64,000 bases of DNA, from contig NZ_JAFEWE010000019.1 of the NCBI RefSeq assembly GCF_017355785.1, forward strand, positions 21,648 to 85,647, read 5' to 3'. The stretch's first letter is position 1. Every line of letters begins with the position of its first letter. Under the pieces are notes generated by a model. The model was not told the origin of the DNA, searched no databases, and was given only the letters and a program-made list of their open reading frames with translations. This document shows positions 48,005 to 57,885 of this stretch, piece after piece. The position numbers and the translations under genes were made by a program. The DNA is from Desertivirga arenae (GTDB taxonomy: Bacteria; Bacteroidota; Bacteroidia; Sphingobacteriales; Sphingobacteriaceae).

Positions 48005-48454
48005 TCACAACTTATTAAAATGATGCTGGTCATAGATGGAAAAACTCAAGACCTTTGTAGAATAGTCAATAATTGCACCATACTCCATTAAAATATCCCC
48101 TCCAATCACTCCAATTACAGCTTCTGAGTATACCTGCTGATAAGCCTGATTAATAGAAGAAAGATCAAGTACAGCAGTTTCAAAATTTTGAATCTTAAGC
48201 TCTCCTATCTCGAACTGAGGGATAGTGAGAATATAACTCTCCATCGTATTTGTGCCAAGGCCTGTAGAAAGCTTATCACTCAGGAGCAAAGTCTCCTTGT
48301 CTATATATTCTTCAACCGTGTTTTTATCAAGAACAGTTCTCGAAGCACCCGTATCCACAACAGCCCTGAAACGCTTATGAAAAACAACGACCTCCACCAG
48401 AAGGTGAAAGCCGTCATCATTTAAATTTAAGATTTCTAAAGGTATATTTATCAT
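48005..48454 (-). CDS. Retropepsin-like aspartic protease
   Basis: 149 aa. Single aspartic protease lobe: FRAVVDTGASRTVL with catalytic Asp34, the flap and strand GLGTNTMESYILTIP, and VIGVIGGDILMEYGAIID in the position of the psi loop. Such one-lobe enzymes act as homodimers. No signal peptide, so apparently cytosolic. It lies 16 bases behind mdh. Confidence 0.85.
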   Translation of the reverse strand: MINIPLEILNLNDDGFHLLVEVVVFHKRFRAVVDTGASRTVLDKNTVEEYIDKETLLLSDKLSTGLGTNTMESYILTIPQFEIGELKIQNFETAVLDLSSINQAYQQVYSEAVIGVIGGDILMEYGAIIDYSTKVLSFSIYDQHHFNKL

Positions 48455-48470
48455 TACCCCTGTATTCGCA

Positions 48471-49409
48471 TTACAATACGCCTGTTTCTTTTAACACGTT
48501 ATTCATCGCTCTAACCGCTTCAGCACTCTTGTTAAATGCTGCTTTTTCCTCATCATCAAGACGTAGTTCAAGAATCTTCTCAATACCATTTTTACCTAAC
48601 ACAGCTGGTACAACAAGAGAAATGTCCTGCTGGCCATATTCACCGTTCAAGGCAACTCCACAAGAAATTAATTTCTTTTGGTCACGCACAATACTTTCTA
48701 CCATACCTGCTGTTGCTGCTCCCGGAGCATACCAGGCCGATGTTCCAATTAACTTTGTTAACGTAGCTCCACCACCCATAGTGTCTTTAATAACTCGCTC
48801 TTGTTGCTCCTCATTTAAAAACTGAGTAACAGGCAAGCTATTCCAGGTTGCATGCTTAATTAGCGGAATCATGGTTGTATCGCCGTGGCCGCCAATTACT
48901 ACGGCATTTAAATCTGCCGGAGAACAACCTAATTCTCTGCTTAAATAATACTTAAATCTCGCAGAATCTAACGATCCACCCATTCCTATTACTTGATTTT
49001 TTGGCAACCCCGAAGTTTTCAAAGTCAGGTAATTCATAGTGTCCATGGGATTAGATACTACTATAATTATGGCATTAGGTGAATATTTAAGAATATTTTC
49101 GGTAACTGTCTTAACAATTGAAGCGTTGGTACCTATTAATTCTTCCCTGGTCATTCCAGGTTTTCTTGGAATTCCGGAAGTTATAACAACAACTCTCGAA
49201 TCGGCTGTAGCGGCATAATCATTAGTAACTCCTTTAATTTTAGAGTCAAAACCAAGTAAAGCAGCGGTTTGCATCATGTCGATCGACTTGCCTTCCGCCA
49301 GGCCTTCTTTAATATCTAATAGGATAAGTTCTTCAGCAAGTGCTTTGCGGGCAATATCATCAGCGCACGTTGCGCCAACTGCTCCAGCTCCAACTACAGT
49401 AATTTTCAT
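48471..49409 (-). CDS. mdh: Malate dehydrogenase
   Basis: 312 aa from the ATG at 49409 (MKITVVGAGAVGAT); a TTG three codons upstream is ignored. NAD-binding GAGAVGAT, LLDIKEG (Asp, NAD rather than NADP), SGIPRKPGMTREELI (substrate loop Arg), and the catalytic His in GGHGDTTMIPL (about residue 177). The lactate-dehydrogenase-like (MDH type 3) form. Oxidises malate to oxaloacetate in the TCA cycle. First gene of a short operon with a retropepsin and a truncated haemoglobin. Confidence 0.95.
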   Translation of the reverse strand: MKITVVGAGAVGATCADDIARKALAEELILLDIKEGLAEGKSIDMMQTAALLGFDSKIKGVTNDYAATADSRVVVITSGIPRKPGMTREELIGTNASIVKTVTENILKYSPNAIIIVVSNPMDTMNYLTLKTSGLPKNQVIGMGGSLDSARFKYYLSRELGCSPADLNAVVIGGHGDTTMIPLIKHATWNSLPVTQFLNEEQQERVIKDTMGGGATLTKLIGTSAWYAPGAATAGMVESIVRDQKKLISCGVALNGEYGQQDISLVVPAVLGKNGIEKILELRLDDEEKAAFNKSAEAVRAMNNVLKETGVL

Positions 49410-49554
49410 AATGGACAATTAAGGTTATTTTCGGGGCAATTTATAGTTATATTTTTAACATAGAAACTCTTTTTCTTTAAAATGTTTTGCACCCTGTAGC
49501 GTTTTGTTAATAACAATCGTTAAAGCCTTAGTTAAGATTTTATTTTTGCTATAG

Positions 49555-50061
49555 ATGTCTTTAATGCTTGATATTTCCGGTTTCGAAGCACTCTTTTCAG
49601 TCAATTATCAGGCCCTGTGCGTTACTTCCTATCGCATTGTGCAGGATAAAGATATTGCTGAAGATATAGTGCAAGACATCTTTTATAAACTCTGGGAGAA
49701 TAGGGAGGCGTTAATAATCCGTACTTCCCTTAAATCATACCTTTTTCAACGTGTAGTAGATCAATCTTTAGAATACGTTAAACGATTTCGGAGTGCTTTC
49801 GGAAAGGAGAATTTCTACCCTGAAGATCGTTACTCTGACCAAGTTGACAAGGAACATACGATGGCCCTTAAAGGTGTTGGTAAATGGGTAGAAGAAGCAG
49901 TCCGTTCCCTTCCTGAAGTTTGTCGCATGGTTTTTATACTTAGTCGTTATCACAGACTTAGTTATCCTGAAATAGCCTCTAAATTAGACATCCCTCCTAA
50001 AACAGTCGAGGGGCAACTCACAAATGCTATCTGTCACTTGCGTAAATTTTTATTGCATTAG
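49555..50061 (+). CDS. ECF RNA polymerase sigma factor
   Basis: 168 aa. Region 2 (YQALCVTSYRIVQDKDIAED, DIFYKLWENREAL) and region 4 (LPEVCRMVFILSRYHRLSYP, KTVEGQLTNAICHLRKFL), the FecI-like layout common in Bacteroidota. Directs polymerase to a small regulon. It is seven bases ahead of a gene for a small membrane anti-sigma factor, which presumably holds it. Confidence 0.92.
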   Translation: MSLMLDISGFEALFSVNYQALCVTSYRIVQDKDIAEDIVQDIFYKLWENREALIIRTSLKSYLFQRVVDQSLEYVKRFRSAFGKENFYPEDRYSDQVDKEHTMALKGVGKWVEEAVRSLPEVCRMVFILSRYHRLSYPEIASKLDIPPKTVEGQLTNAICHLRKFLLH

Positions 50062-50068
50062 TATACCT

Positions 50069-50410
50069 ATGAGCGAGGAGGCGTACCATAATTTATTAAG
50101 CCGTTATCTTTCTAACGAGCTGACCCTGCAGGAAACAGAAGACTTGTTGGAGTGGATAGGTAATGATCCTGATAAAGAGAAATTACTTAGAGATTTTCAA
50201 GAAACCTGGGATTTAGCCAAAGATTATCCTGAAAGTTTTAGAGTTGACACTCCTGCGGCATGGCAAAGACTAAGGCATTCGATTAAGGATATTTCAGCTC
50301 CGGCAGCAACAACTACTATCCCAGTAAATAAGTGGATAGTCATTGCTGCCGCCTTCATAATTCTGATAGTTGGCCTAATCTTAGTTTTCCAGTATTTCCT
50401 AGTTAAATAG
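50069..50410 (+). CDS. Minimal FecR-like anti-sigma factor
   Basis: 113 aa from the ATG at 50069 (MSEEAYHNLLSRYLSNEL); an upstream ATG at 50024 lies inside the sigma gene and is rejected. The N-terminal part (SRYLSNELTLQETEDLLEWI, DPDKEKLLRDFQETW) is the FecR-type sigma-binding region, followed by one membrane helix (about 88-110). The chain ends there. Ordinary FecR proteins continue with a 200-residue periplasmic sensor. There is no room for one, because tamL ends 10 bases further on. Confidence 0.8.
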   Translation: MSEEAYHNLLSRYLSNELTLQETEDLLEWIGNDPDKEKLLRDFQETWDLAKDYPESFRVDTPAAWQRLRHSIKDISAPAATTTIPVNKWIVIAAAFIILIVGLILVFQYFLVK

Positions 50411-50420
50411 CTACAGAAGG

Positions 50421-52721
50421 TTAGAATGGATACCCAATAGCCAGATTAAATACCAGGTTTTCTTTTCTCCACTCCCTGCTAAAATCAATATCGCTAAATA
50501 CCCAACGCTCACCTTTCGGTAGCCACGGCTTCCGAATAGGAAAGGCAAGATCTGTTCTTAAAACGAAGAAATTTACATCAAACCTTAGACCAACCCCTGT
50601 GCCCACTGCCAACTCACTCAGAAACTCTTTACTGAACTTTGCACCAGCTACAGGCTGTTCCGGATCATCACGTAATAGCCAGATATTTCCTGCATCTAGA
50701 AAAACTGCTCCTCTAACAATATTATTAAATTTAGGGCGGTATTCTGTATTGAATTCTAACTTAATATCCCCCGTTTTATCAGGTGCAGCAACTCCTTTTT
50801 CGCGACTAAAGTTTGGTTCACTCGAGCCGGGCCCAATTGATCTGGCTCTAAAAGCACGCAAACTGTTTGACCCTCCTATAAAGAACTGTTTGATGTAAGG
50901 AAGAGCAGGAGAGTTTCCAAATGCAAACCCGTAACCTAGAATTAAACGACTTGCCAATTGGTTCCCGTATCCGAGATTAAGGTAATGTCTAAAATCGTTT
51001 TCTATTCTAATATATTGGGAAAAGGGAATACTTAATAAGTTCTTTCTATTCCCTGTTTTATAGTTTGCTCCACTGAACAAACCCATTAAAACACCTGATT
51101 CATCTATATTAAAGTTTTCATAGAAGGTATGTTTCTTGTTAGTTTGAACAGTGTTGGTATAGAGGAAATTATAGTTGGGGCCCACGACAAGCTGGGTGTC
51201 AATTGCGCGTCGCAATGCAGGGTTGCGAGCCGCACTATCTGCATACCTGAAATCAACTTTATATGGAAATACATAAGTAGCTGCAAGTAGATTTAGAGTA
51301 TGTTCCCGTTTCTGATCTTCTTTCCATACATACCCAAACGAGGTTCGGAATGAATTCAGTGAATAAGCTAACTTCCGGTCCAGGTAATCAAAACCCAGCA
51401 TTATTTTGGTGCGGGGGATAAATGCACTTGATGCATTAAATTTAAAAGGAGAGATCAATTTAGGAATATTCAAATTAGCTTCAGCACCGTACCTAAATAA
51501 GCTATTACCCGGATTTACTCCCGATACCTGAATATCCGTTCCGGCATAAGCACTAATTGTTAAAAGTTCGGCTCCCCTAAAAGTATTACGGTTTCTCCAG
51601 CTCACATTTATTTCCGATCCACTAAAATTTGCAGAAGTGGTACGACTAAGTAACTCAGCTCTTAATGATTTCTTTGGATATGGAGACAAATAATAATAGG
51701 TGTCAAGTTGGTTTCCGGTGCCGTCGATAGACTCAGTAAACTTATTTTTAACAAATTTAAAGGTACCCAAATTAACTAGTCGATTTAAAGACATGTTATG
51801 ATCCGTACGATTATAAATATCTCCCTTATGAAAGAACATTGTCCTTTCAAATACTTGTGGCTTGAAAGTGTGAGCAGTGTCAACAACTATAAAATCTTTG
51901 TAACGCTCTCCGGCTTTTACATCAATAGAATCTTTTGACAGGTTATAATTTGGATAGATGAAAATATTGTTGATAGTATACTTCTGCCTGGCTTCTTCAG
52001 AAGTCGCATTTTTTATGTTTACTACCAAGTCTACCTTGTGTTGATTATTAATACTGTCAACCTGAACAATAATATCTTCCGGACTGAAGTAGTAAAAGCC
52101 GCGTTCTTTCAGTCTGGCGTCAATTCTCTCACGCTCCGATTTAATTATATCGAGATCAAACGGGTCACCTATTTTTAGAAAACTTCTCCTTGCTGTTCTT
52201 GTGAGGGCTTTTCCTAAGTCACTACTGTCTGAGGCAAAGCGTACCGTGCTGATGGTATATTGCGGACCTGGAAAGGCATGGTAAGTTAAGCTAGCCTGTT
52301 TTCTTCGAAGCGAACTATCAGCGGTTGCACTGGCTCTGAAATAACCGCGGTTTTCCATCCTGTTGGTTAGCAGCTGCAGGTTATAATCAACCTTAACAGA
52401 ACTGAATAGTACAGGAGGCTCGCCGAATTTAGTTCTTATTTTGTTACCAAGGCCTTTGGTTTTCTTAGGGTTTCCAAAGGAATTATATATCCAAAGCTTA
52501 AAAGGTATGCCTAGAAACCGGCTATTAGTTCTAGGGCGTAATACTCCCTTAAGTTCAGTGGCCAGCGCCTTCGCCTCGCGCGATTTAACGTCTTTGTCTT
52601 CTATTTTTACCGAGGCTCCTCTATAGAGATAATCTCCTTCGGGTACATATTTAGTAGTACTGCAAGCTGCAGCAATTAGAGTGGAAAATAAAAAAATTAC
52701 CTTAATAAATCTGTTACTCAT
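50421..52721 (-). CDS. tamL: TamL, lipoprotein TamA-like outer-membrane assembly factor
   Basis: 766 aa from the ATG at 52721, which overlaps the tamB stop (ATGAGTAA). Lipoprotein signal peptide with Cys20 (LIAAAC), the Bacteroidota variant of TamA. POTRA-like N-terminal region (to about 380; KVDLVVNIKNA), then a 16-strand Omp85 barrel with LRAFRARSIGPGSSEP (the Omp85 L6 loop R-x-F-R form) and the C-terminal strand LVFNLAIGYPF. Works with TamB to move or insert outer-membrane components. Confidence 0.9.
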   Translation of the reverse strand: MSNRFIKVIFLFSTLIAAACSTTKYVPEGDYLYRGASVKIEDKDVKSREAKALATELKGVLRPRTNSRFLGIPFKLWIYNSFGNPKKTKGLGNKIRTKFGEPPVLFSSVKVDYNLQLLTNRMENRGYFRASATADSSLRRKQASLTYHAFPGPQYTISTVRFASDSSDLGKALTRTARRSFLKIGDPFDLDIIKSERERIDARLKERGFYYFSPEDIIVQVDSINNQHKVDLVVNIKNATSEEARQKYTINNIFIYPNYNLSKDSIDVKAGERYKDFIVVDTAHTFKPQVFERTMFFHKGDIYNRTDHNMSLNRLVNLGTFKFVKNKFTESIDGTGNQLDTYYYLSPYPKKSLRAELLSRTTSANFSGSEINVSWRNRNTFRGAELLTISAYAGTDIQVSGVNPGNSLFRYGAEANLNIPKLISPFKFNASSAFIPRTKIMLGFDYLDRKLAYSLNSFRTSFGYVWKEDQKREHTLNLLAATYVFPYKVDFRYADSAARNPALRRAIDTQLVVGPNYNFLYTNTVQTNKKHTFYENFNIDESGVLMGLFSGANYKTGNRKNLLSIPFSQYIRIENDFRHYLNLGYGNQLASRLILGYGFAFGNSPALPYIKQFFIGGSNSLRAFRARSIGPGSSEPNFSREKGVAAPDKTGDIKLEFNTEYRPKFNNIVRGAVFLDAGNIWLLRDDPEQPVAGAKFSKEFLSELAVGTGVGLRFDVNFFVLRTDLAFPIRKPWLPKGERWVFSDIDFSREWRKENLVFNLAIGYPF

Positions 52722-55700
52722 CTGCTGCAAGTTTTCTTTCTGCCTTTTCTTGTTCCTGGCGTTGTTTTTCTTCTTCAGTTTTGCGTCTTAAAATTTCCTT
52801 GAACTTGTTGTAATCAAGGTTGAGGATAAAGCCTAAACCGGTTTCTATAACTTGCCCCTCAACTGCCACCTGGTATTGGTTTCTGCGATATGCTCTTAGT
52901 TTGTATCGACCGTCTCTCGATAGCAAATAGTCTACAGCGATATCACCCGCCACATTATTGGAAGATTGTCTCGGTTGTCTTGGACCTTCCAATTCGAAAT
53001 TGCTTCCTATCGAAACATTAATTCGATCATTCAATAATTGTTTTGAAGCAGTTACATTTAAATCGGTGCGGTTTTTAAGTTCTCCAGTAGTATAGTCGTC
53101 AGTTGATTCAAGGTTGAAGCTTAAGTTGACGCCACCAATAAGATCACCAGCGATATTATTAAGCTGATCATTTAAAAGCTTGCTTACACTTTGGCGGGCA
53201 AGCGATTCTGGTGTTGAACCCCCAGAGCTGCTGCTAAATGGATTATCAGAAACAAAGCGGTTCAATAGCACCAATGCAAAAGCTTGTTTATTTAGCTCCG
53301 AAGGCTCTGATTTCAGCTGATCAAGCCGGGTATTTACAGTCGAAACTACTGTATTTGATACATTGTAATTTCGTTCTGGCAAATCGATATCAAAGCTTAT
53401 TTGTGGCTTCATCAGTTCACCTTTCAAATTCAGAAGTAACTCAAATGGGAGCCGTTGTTTGTATTGATTAATAACAGCTGGAGTTTCTGATCCAAGCTGT
53501 GCCGCTACCAGATCTAATGGAGCTGTTTCCGCTACATAAACAGCTGTTACATCTACGTCGGCCATTGTAGGGTCTCCATTCCAGGTAATAGTACTCCCTG
53601 AACGAATATCAAAGCGACGTTTAATGAAGTTGTATGATAACTCATACGCTCCCTGATCAAGGATATAGTTTCCTGTCAGATTAATTTTTCCGCTGGGGTC
53701 AATTCCTGCATTAAGCTGTGCTTGACCACGAACGCGAAGGAAATCTCCTGTTCCCTGGTCAACAATTATGCTAAATTCAGCTTCTTTATCCACCTCGATA
53801 TTAGTATTAATATCCATACCAGTAAAAGGTGAAGTCGTAGCTGAATCGAGGCTTGAAGTCAGAGCTTCATTGTTTTTTGGATTGCTAAGATCTACAAATT
53901 CTACTACGCCTTCCCGTTCTTCAATTCCCGGGTCCGATTGTGGAAGTACCAGCGTTAGCTTCGTGTCTTTCAAAACTTTCAGGCTTCCATCTACTACAGG
54001 TGCATTCATATCGCCACGGATGCGAAGTCGGGTATCAATAAATAGTTGCCCGTAATACATCTCGTTATCCTTAGCTGTGGAATTAAGGGCCTGGAAATTG
54101 TCACTGGTAATATCAAGATTAAAACGATAATCAAGATAATTAGAGGTTAATAAAGCTCCGTCAACACTAAGATTATTTCCTGCCGAATCAAGGATAGAGA
54201 AATTATCAAACCTAATACCCTCTTCATTAAATCTAATCCTTTCATCGTTAATTCTATAGAGAGAATTAAGCATTCCGATTCTAAATGCGGCGTCGTTAAA
54301 ATTAACGTCCCCAATAACATTTGGATCTGCAGTTGTACCTGTAATGCTCAAGCGACCATTCACACTTCCGCTAGCATCCTTCAAATTACCCATGGTAAAT
54401 CCCTGAATACTTTTAAGGTCCAGGTTCGCAATGTTAAGATTCATATCAAAACTGCTGTTATTGATATAATAAAACCCACTCAAACGAACATCATTGCCTT
54501 TGCCACTGATATTCATGTTGGCAGCTAATGTGTTTGCACTTTCGTTATTAACCTGCAATGCAATATTTCCAACAGTATCACCGCGGAAGTTCAAATCACC
54601 AATGGTAATATCTGATGTGAAGATTGGACTGGTTTGAAAATTACGCACAAGAGCGTTTCCATTAATTGTTCCTCCTATTAGAAGTGAGTCTTTCCTCGCG
54701 ATTTCAGTAAGGGTTTCAATTTTAAAATTGCTGAAAGTAACTGCTAGGGGATTATTTAAGCCAGGAGGTGTTGTGTTCAGAGACAAGCTCTGGCCAGCGT
54801 TAGAAATTACGAAGTTTTGCGCCATTACTCCCTGACTGCCAAAGCGTATAAAGTTTCCATTACTTACGTTCCACCGTTGCTGATTAAGAACCAGGCCGTC
54901 TGGGTTAAGACTAAATTCATAATTTGAACCCATGGCTTTTAATGCACCAGCAACCAGGTAATTTTGCCGGTTTTGTGCATCCCTTACTTCCAATCTTGTG
55001 TTCAATATGTTATTCTGAATGTTCCCTGTAATTGAGGTATTTAACAACTGGAATGATGCGCCGTTCAACCTGTTAAGAGCTACAGAATAGTTTATAGCAT
55101 CATTGCGTGTATCAACATTAAAATTAAGGTTGCTTAGATCATATCCACCATAGATTATCCTTGGAGCTGTTCCCTGAGCCGTTAGTTGACCTGTTCTTCC
55201 ATCAAAACTACCACTCATATTTACCGTTGCCAATTCTTTAATTTGTGGGGCAAACTGCTGTATTAATGGCCCATTCGTTACCCTTGCATTAAATTGCAAG
55301 TGCTGGTTCGCAGCTGTGCGGGTGGTTACGGTTCCTGTATTATAATACTTATTAATTACAGATTGAATTGCTGGCCCTACTTGTGTAAGCTTATATTTCC
55401 CTTTAACATCTGCAGACAGGATATCAGAGCGCACATGAAGTGAATTACTGTCAGCTGAAGCGGTCGAGGTTACATCCACTGTATCAACCTGTATCCTTTG
55501 GCCCGATCGTACCATTATAGCATCTGTGAGGCGTATACTTCCATTGAGGTAATCCACGTCGGCAGTAGGAAAATCAGCCTCAACTTTTCCCCTGAATCTG
55601 AAATCTTCCGACATAAAGTTCAACTTCTGTAAATTTAGGCTGTCTACATTCAGGTCCATCTTGACTGCTGGATACTTTCGGTTGAAATTAGCATTTGCAA

Positions 55701-57747
55701 CAAGATCGAAGTTGATGTTGGGGTCAGACATGTTTGCAACTGCGGATATTGCTCCATTACGAGCTCTTCCTTTCATAGTCAGATTACGATAGTTGTACCG
55801 GTTATATTGCGCCTGAATCACTTTTCCACTGAAACTGCCGTTTAAGGTTTTCGGATCAGTTCCACTTGCATCAACCCGGGCCACCATGGAAACCCTTCCC
55901 ATCGTCTTCTCCTGTTTTATAATACGCCCAACATTTAAATTATAAGTACGAACATCCGCTTTGTAGCTTACCGTGTTTCCGTTTTTTACAAATGCTACAG
56001 CTTTTGCACTTCCATCACTCGAGTTTAGATTTAGATTTGTGTTAAAGCTAGTCATACTTCCCTTGAAGGTACCTGCCAGGCGTATGGCGTCAGGAACCCG
56101 AATGTTTGAAGGTATTGTTCCACGTGGGACCAGCGAATAAATATCCTGACTTCTGGTAGCGAAATTTTTTATATTCAGGTCGAAAAAGGCTCTGTTCATA
56201 TCAGGAAGGCCGGTGATCTTCCCTGAAGCATTAAGTGTTGTACTGCCAAAACCTGAAACCTGGAATACAGGAATAGATAGATTTTTAACTAAACCATGTA
56301 CTTCGCTATTAATATTTAGAATTTCTGACGAGTGACTTTTAAAGGGTTCGGTAGCGGCAAGAGTGGGAACAAAAATTAATACATCGCGCAAGCCAAGCCG
56401 ACTATGTTTAAGATTAGCATCTATTCGTAACTCGCCTGGATTAGTACTCAAACTTTCAATAGAAGGATACGCTAACTGTATTTCATCCCTTATCACAGTT
56501 TGCGAAGTTTGTACATATAGTTCTTTTAGATAGGTTTTGTTTTTTCCATAGAAAAAGTTTGTATTTAACCGCTTTAAATTAAAGCCGCTTTTATCGCGCA
56601 TGCTACCAGAGTTAATCCTTCCTGATATGGTGTCAATTCCGTATAAGAAGTTGGAAGCGCTGAGATTTAAGTTTTTTATATCCAAATGCCCATAGTCCAT
56701 ACCCACTCGCTGGCGCGGCATGTTCTGGTCATCGAATCGGAGATTGTTTTCAGCGAAGTTTATGTTATCTGAAGTGAATTTCCAAACTTCAGATGCCGCA
56801 TTGGCATTTTCTTTAACTTCTTTTTTAACTACCTTCGCCTGGACCTTTTTTCCCAACGTAATTGCGAAGGTTGAGTTATTAAGGTTAATGTCTCCCAGAT
56901 CAATTACTTTATTTTTAAGGTCTAATTTATCAGTCTTAACATTTAGCTTGCCCAGGTTTACGTCAGCGTCAAGGGCCGAAACGTCATTTCTGTAAACTAC
57001 TTTAATTCTATCCAGATCAGCTTCTCCAAGAGTTAAAGCCATTTCAATAGGTTGCTGAGCTTCCACCACGTCTGCTACTTCTGAATCGGCTTTTACCGCG
57101 GGTTTTCCCTGAATTACAACAGCATTGACGTTAGATAAAGTAAACTTTGGAATATTATAAATACTCTTCTCCATGTCAAATTCCTTCACTCTGGTATCAA
57201 AATGCCCTAGGTAAAGTTTCACATCATTTGCAGTTGGAGCATCTTTGTATTTAACCCTAATCCTGTCTAAGTTAATTCTGTCAACAGAGAACTTCATTGG
57301 AGCTGCGGCAGTATCAACTGGTTGCGGCTTTTGCTGCTCGCTAACAAAGGCCTTTAATATATAGTCGAAGTTGAAAACGCTATCGGGCGTTCTGGAGATG
57401 TTAGCTGTTACACCGCGTAAATCTATTTCATTAATCTCAACGGTGTTCTTAATCAGCTTCAAAAGACTGATGTCTACTTTCAGTGTATCCCCAGCAAGCA
57501 AGGTGTCTTTTTGCTGGTCTTCAAAATATACATCCTCAAGTACAATAAGCTTGGGAAGATCGAGGCTCAGGTGATTTATTTCAACCTTAGTTCCTATCTT
57601 GTTTTCAAGAAAGTTGACAGCTTTGCCCCGTGCAAAGTTTTGAACCGCCGGTACTTCTATCAGCACAAATACCAGCATCACAAGGAAAAGAATAATCCCC
57701 ACTATCCAGAGAAGAATCTTTAAAGAAAGTATACCGTAATTTTTCAA
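52714..57747 (-). CDS. tamB: TamB, translocation and assembly module
   Basis: 1677 aa. One N-terminal membrane helix (about 10-30, IVGIILFLVMLVFVLIEV), then a long beta-helical AsmA-like repeat body that should span the periplasm, and the conserved C-terminal DUF490 domain (about 1290-1640, with GNYILDQGAYELSYNFIKRR and GDPTMADVDVTAVYVAE). The extreme C-terminus is a charged helix (KEILRRKTEEEKQRQEQ). Likely a lipid-conducting bridge to the outer membrane. Overlaps tamL by 8 bases. Confidence 0.93.
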   Translation of the reverse strand: MKNYGILSLKILLWIVGIILFLVMLVFVLIEVPAVQNFARGKAVNFLENKIGTKVEINHLSLDLPKLIVLEDVYFEDQQKDTLLAGDTLKVDISLLKLIKNTVEINEIDLRGVTANISRTPDSVFNFDYILKAFVSEQQKPQPVDTAAAPMKFSVDRINLDRIRVKYKDAPTANDVKLYLGHFDTRVKEFDMEKSIYNIPKFTLSNVNAVVIQGKPAVKADSEVADVVEAQQPIEMALTLGEADLDRIKVVYRNDVSALDADVNLGKLNVKTDKLDLKNKVIDLGDINLNNSTFAITLGKKVQAKVVKKEVKENANAASEVWKFTSDNINFAENNLRFDDQNMPRQRVGMDYGHLDIKNLNLSASNFLYGIDTISGRINSGSMRDKSGFNLKRLNTNFFYGKNKTYLKELYVQTSQTVIRDEIQLAYPSIESLSTNPGELRIDANLKHSRLGLRDVLIFVPTLAATEPFKSHSSEILNINSEVHGLVKNLSIPVFQVSGFGSTTLNASGKITGLPDMNRAFFDLNIKNFATRSQDIYSLVPRGTIPSNIRVPDAIRLAGTFKGSMTSFNTNLNLNSSDGSAKAVAFVKNGNTVSYKADVRTYNLNVGRIIKQEKTMGRVSMVARVDASGTDPKTLNGSFSGKVIQAQYNRYNYRNLTMKGRARNGAISAVANMSDPNINFDLVANANFNRKYPAVKMDLNVDSLNLQKLNFMSEDFRFRGKVEADFPTADVDYLNGSIRLTDAIMVRSGQRIQVDTVDVTSTASADSNSLHVRSDILSADVKGKYKLTQVGPAIQSVINKYYNTGTVTTRTAANQHLQFNARVTNGPLIQQFAPQIKELATVNMSGSFDGRTGQLTAQGTAPRIIYGGYDLSNLNFNVDTRNDAINYSVALNRLNGASFQLLNTSITGNIQNNILNTRLEVRDAQNRQNYLVAGALKAMGSNYEFSLNPDGLVLNQQRWNVSNGNFIRFGSQGVMAQNFVISNAGQSLSLNTTPPGLNNPLAVTFSNFKIETLTEIARKDSLLIGGTINGNALVRNFQTSPIFTSDITIGDLNFRGDTVGNIALQVNNESANTLAANMNISGKGNDVRLSGFYYINNSSFDMNLNIANLDLKSIQGFTMGNLKDASGSVNGRLSITGTTADPNVIGDVNFNDAAFRIGMLNSLYRINDERIRFNEEGIRFDNFSILDSAGNNLSVDGALLTSNYLDYRFNLDITSDNFQALNSTAKDNEMYYGQLFIDTRLRIRGDMNAPVVDGSLKVLKDTKLTLVLPQSDPGIEEREGVVEFVDLSNPKNNEALTSSLDSATTSPFTGMDINTNIEVDKEAEFSIIVDQGTGDFLRVRGQAQLNAGIDPSGKINLTGNYILDQGAYELSYNFIKRRFDIRSGSTITWNGDPTMADVDVTAVYVAETAPLDLVAAQLGSETPAVINQYKQRLPFELLLNLKGELMKPQISFDIDLPERNYNVSNTVVSTVNTRLDQLKSEPSELNKQAFALVLLNRFVSDNPFSSSSGGSTPESLARQSVSKLLNDQLNNIAGDLIGGVNLSFNLESTDDYTTGELKNRTDLNVTASKQLLNDRINVSIGSNFELEGPRQPRQSSNNVAGDIAVDYLLSRDGRYKLRAYRRNQYQVAVEGQVIETGLGFILNLDYNKFKEILRRKTEEEKQRQEQEKAERKLAADE

Positions 57748-57885
57748 GGCACAGAGTATTAGTGTTTATTAAATTCGGATTTACAAAAAATGTTTGGAAT
57801 TAGAATTTTTTTGCTTATATGGCACTCAAGGCCCTTGCAGGAAGGCAACTTTTGCTAGTTTTACAAACCAATTTATAGATCCTTT

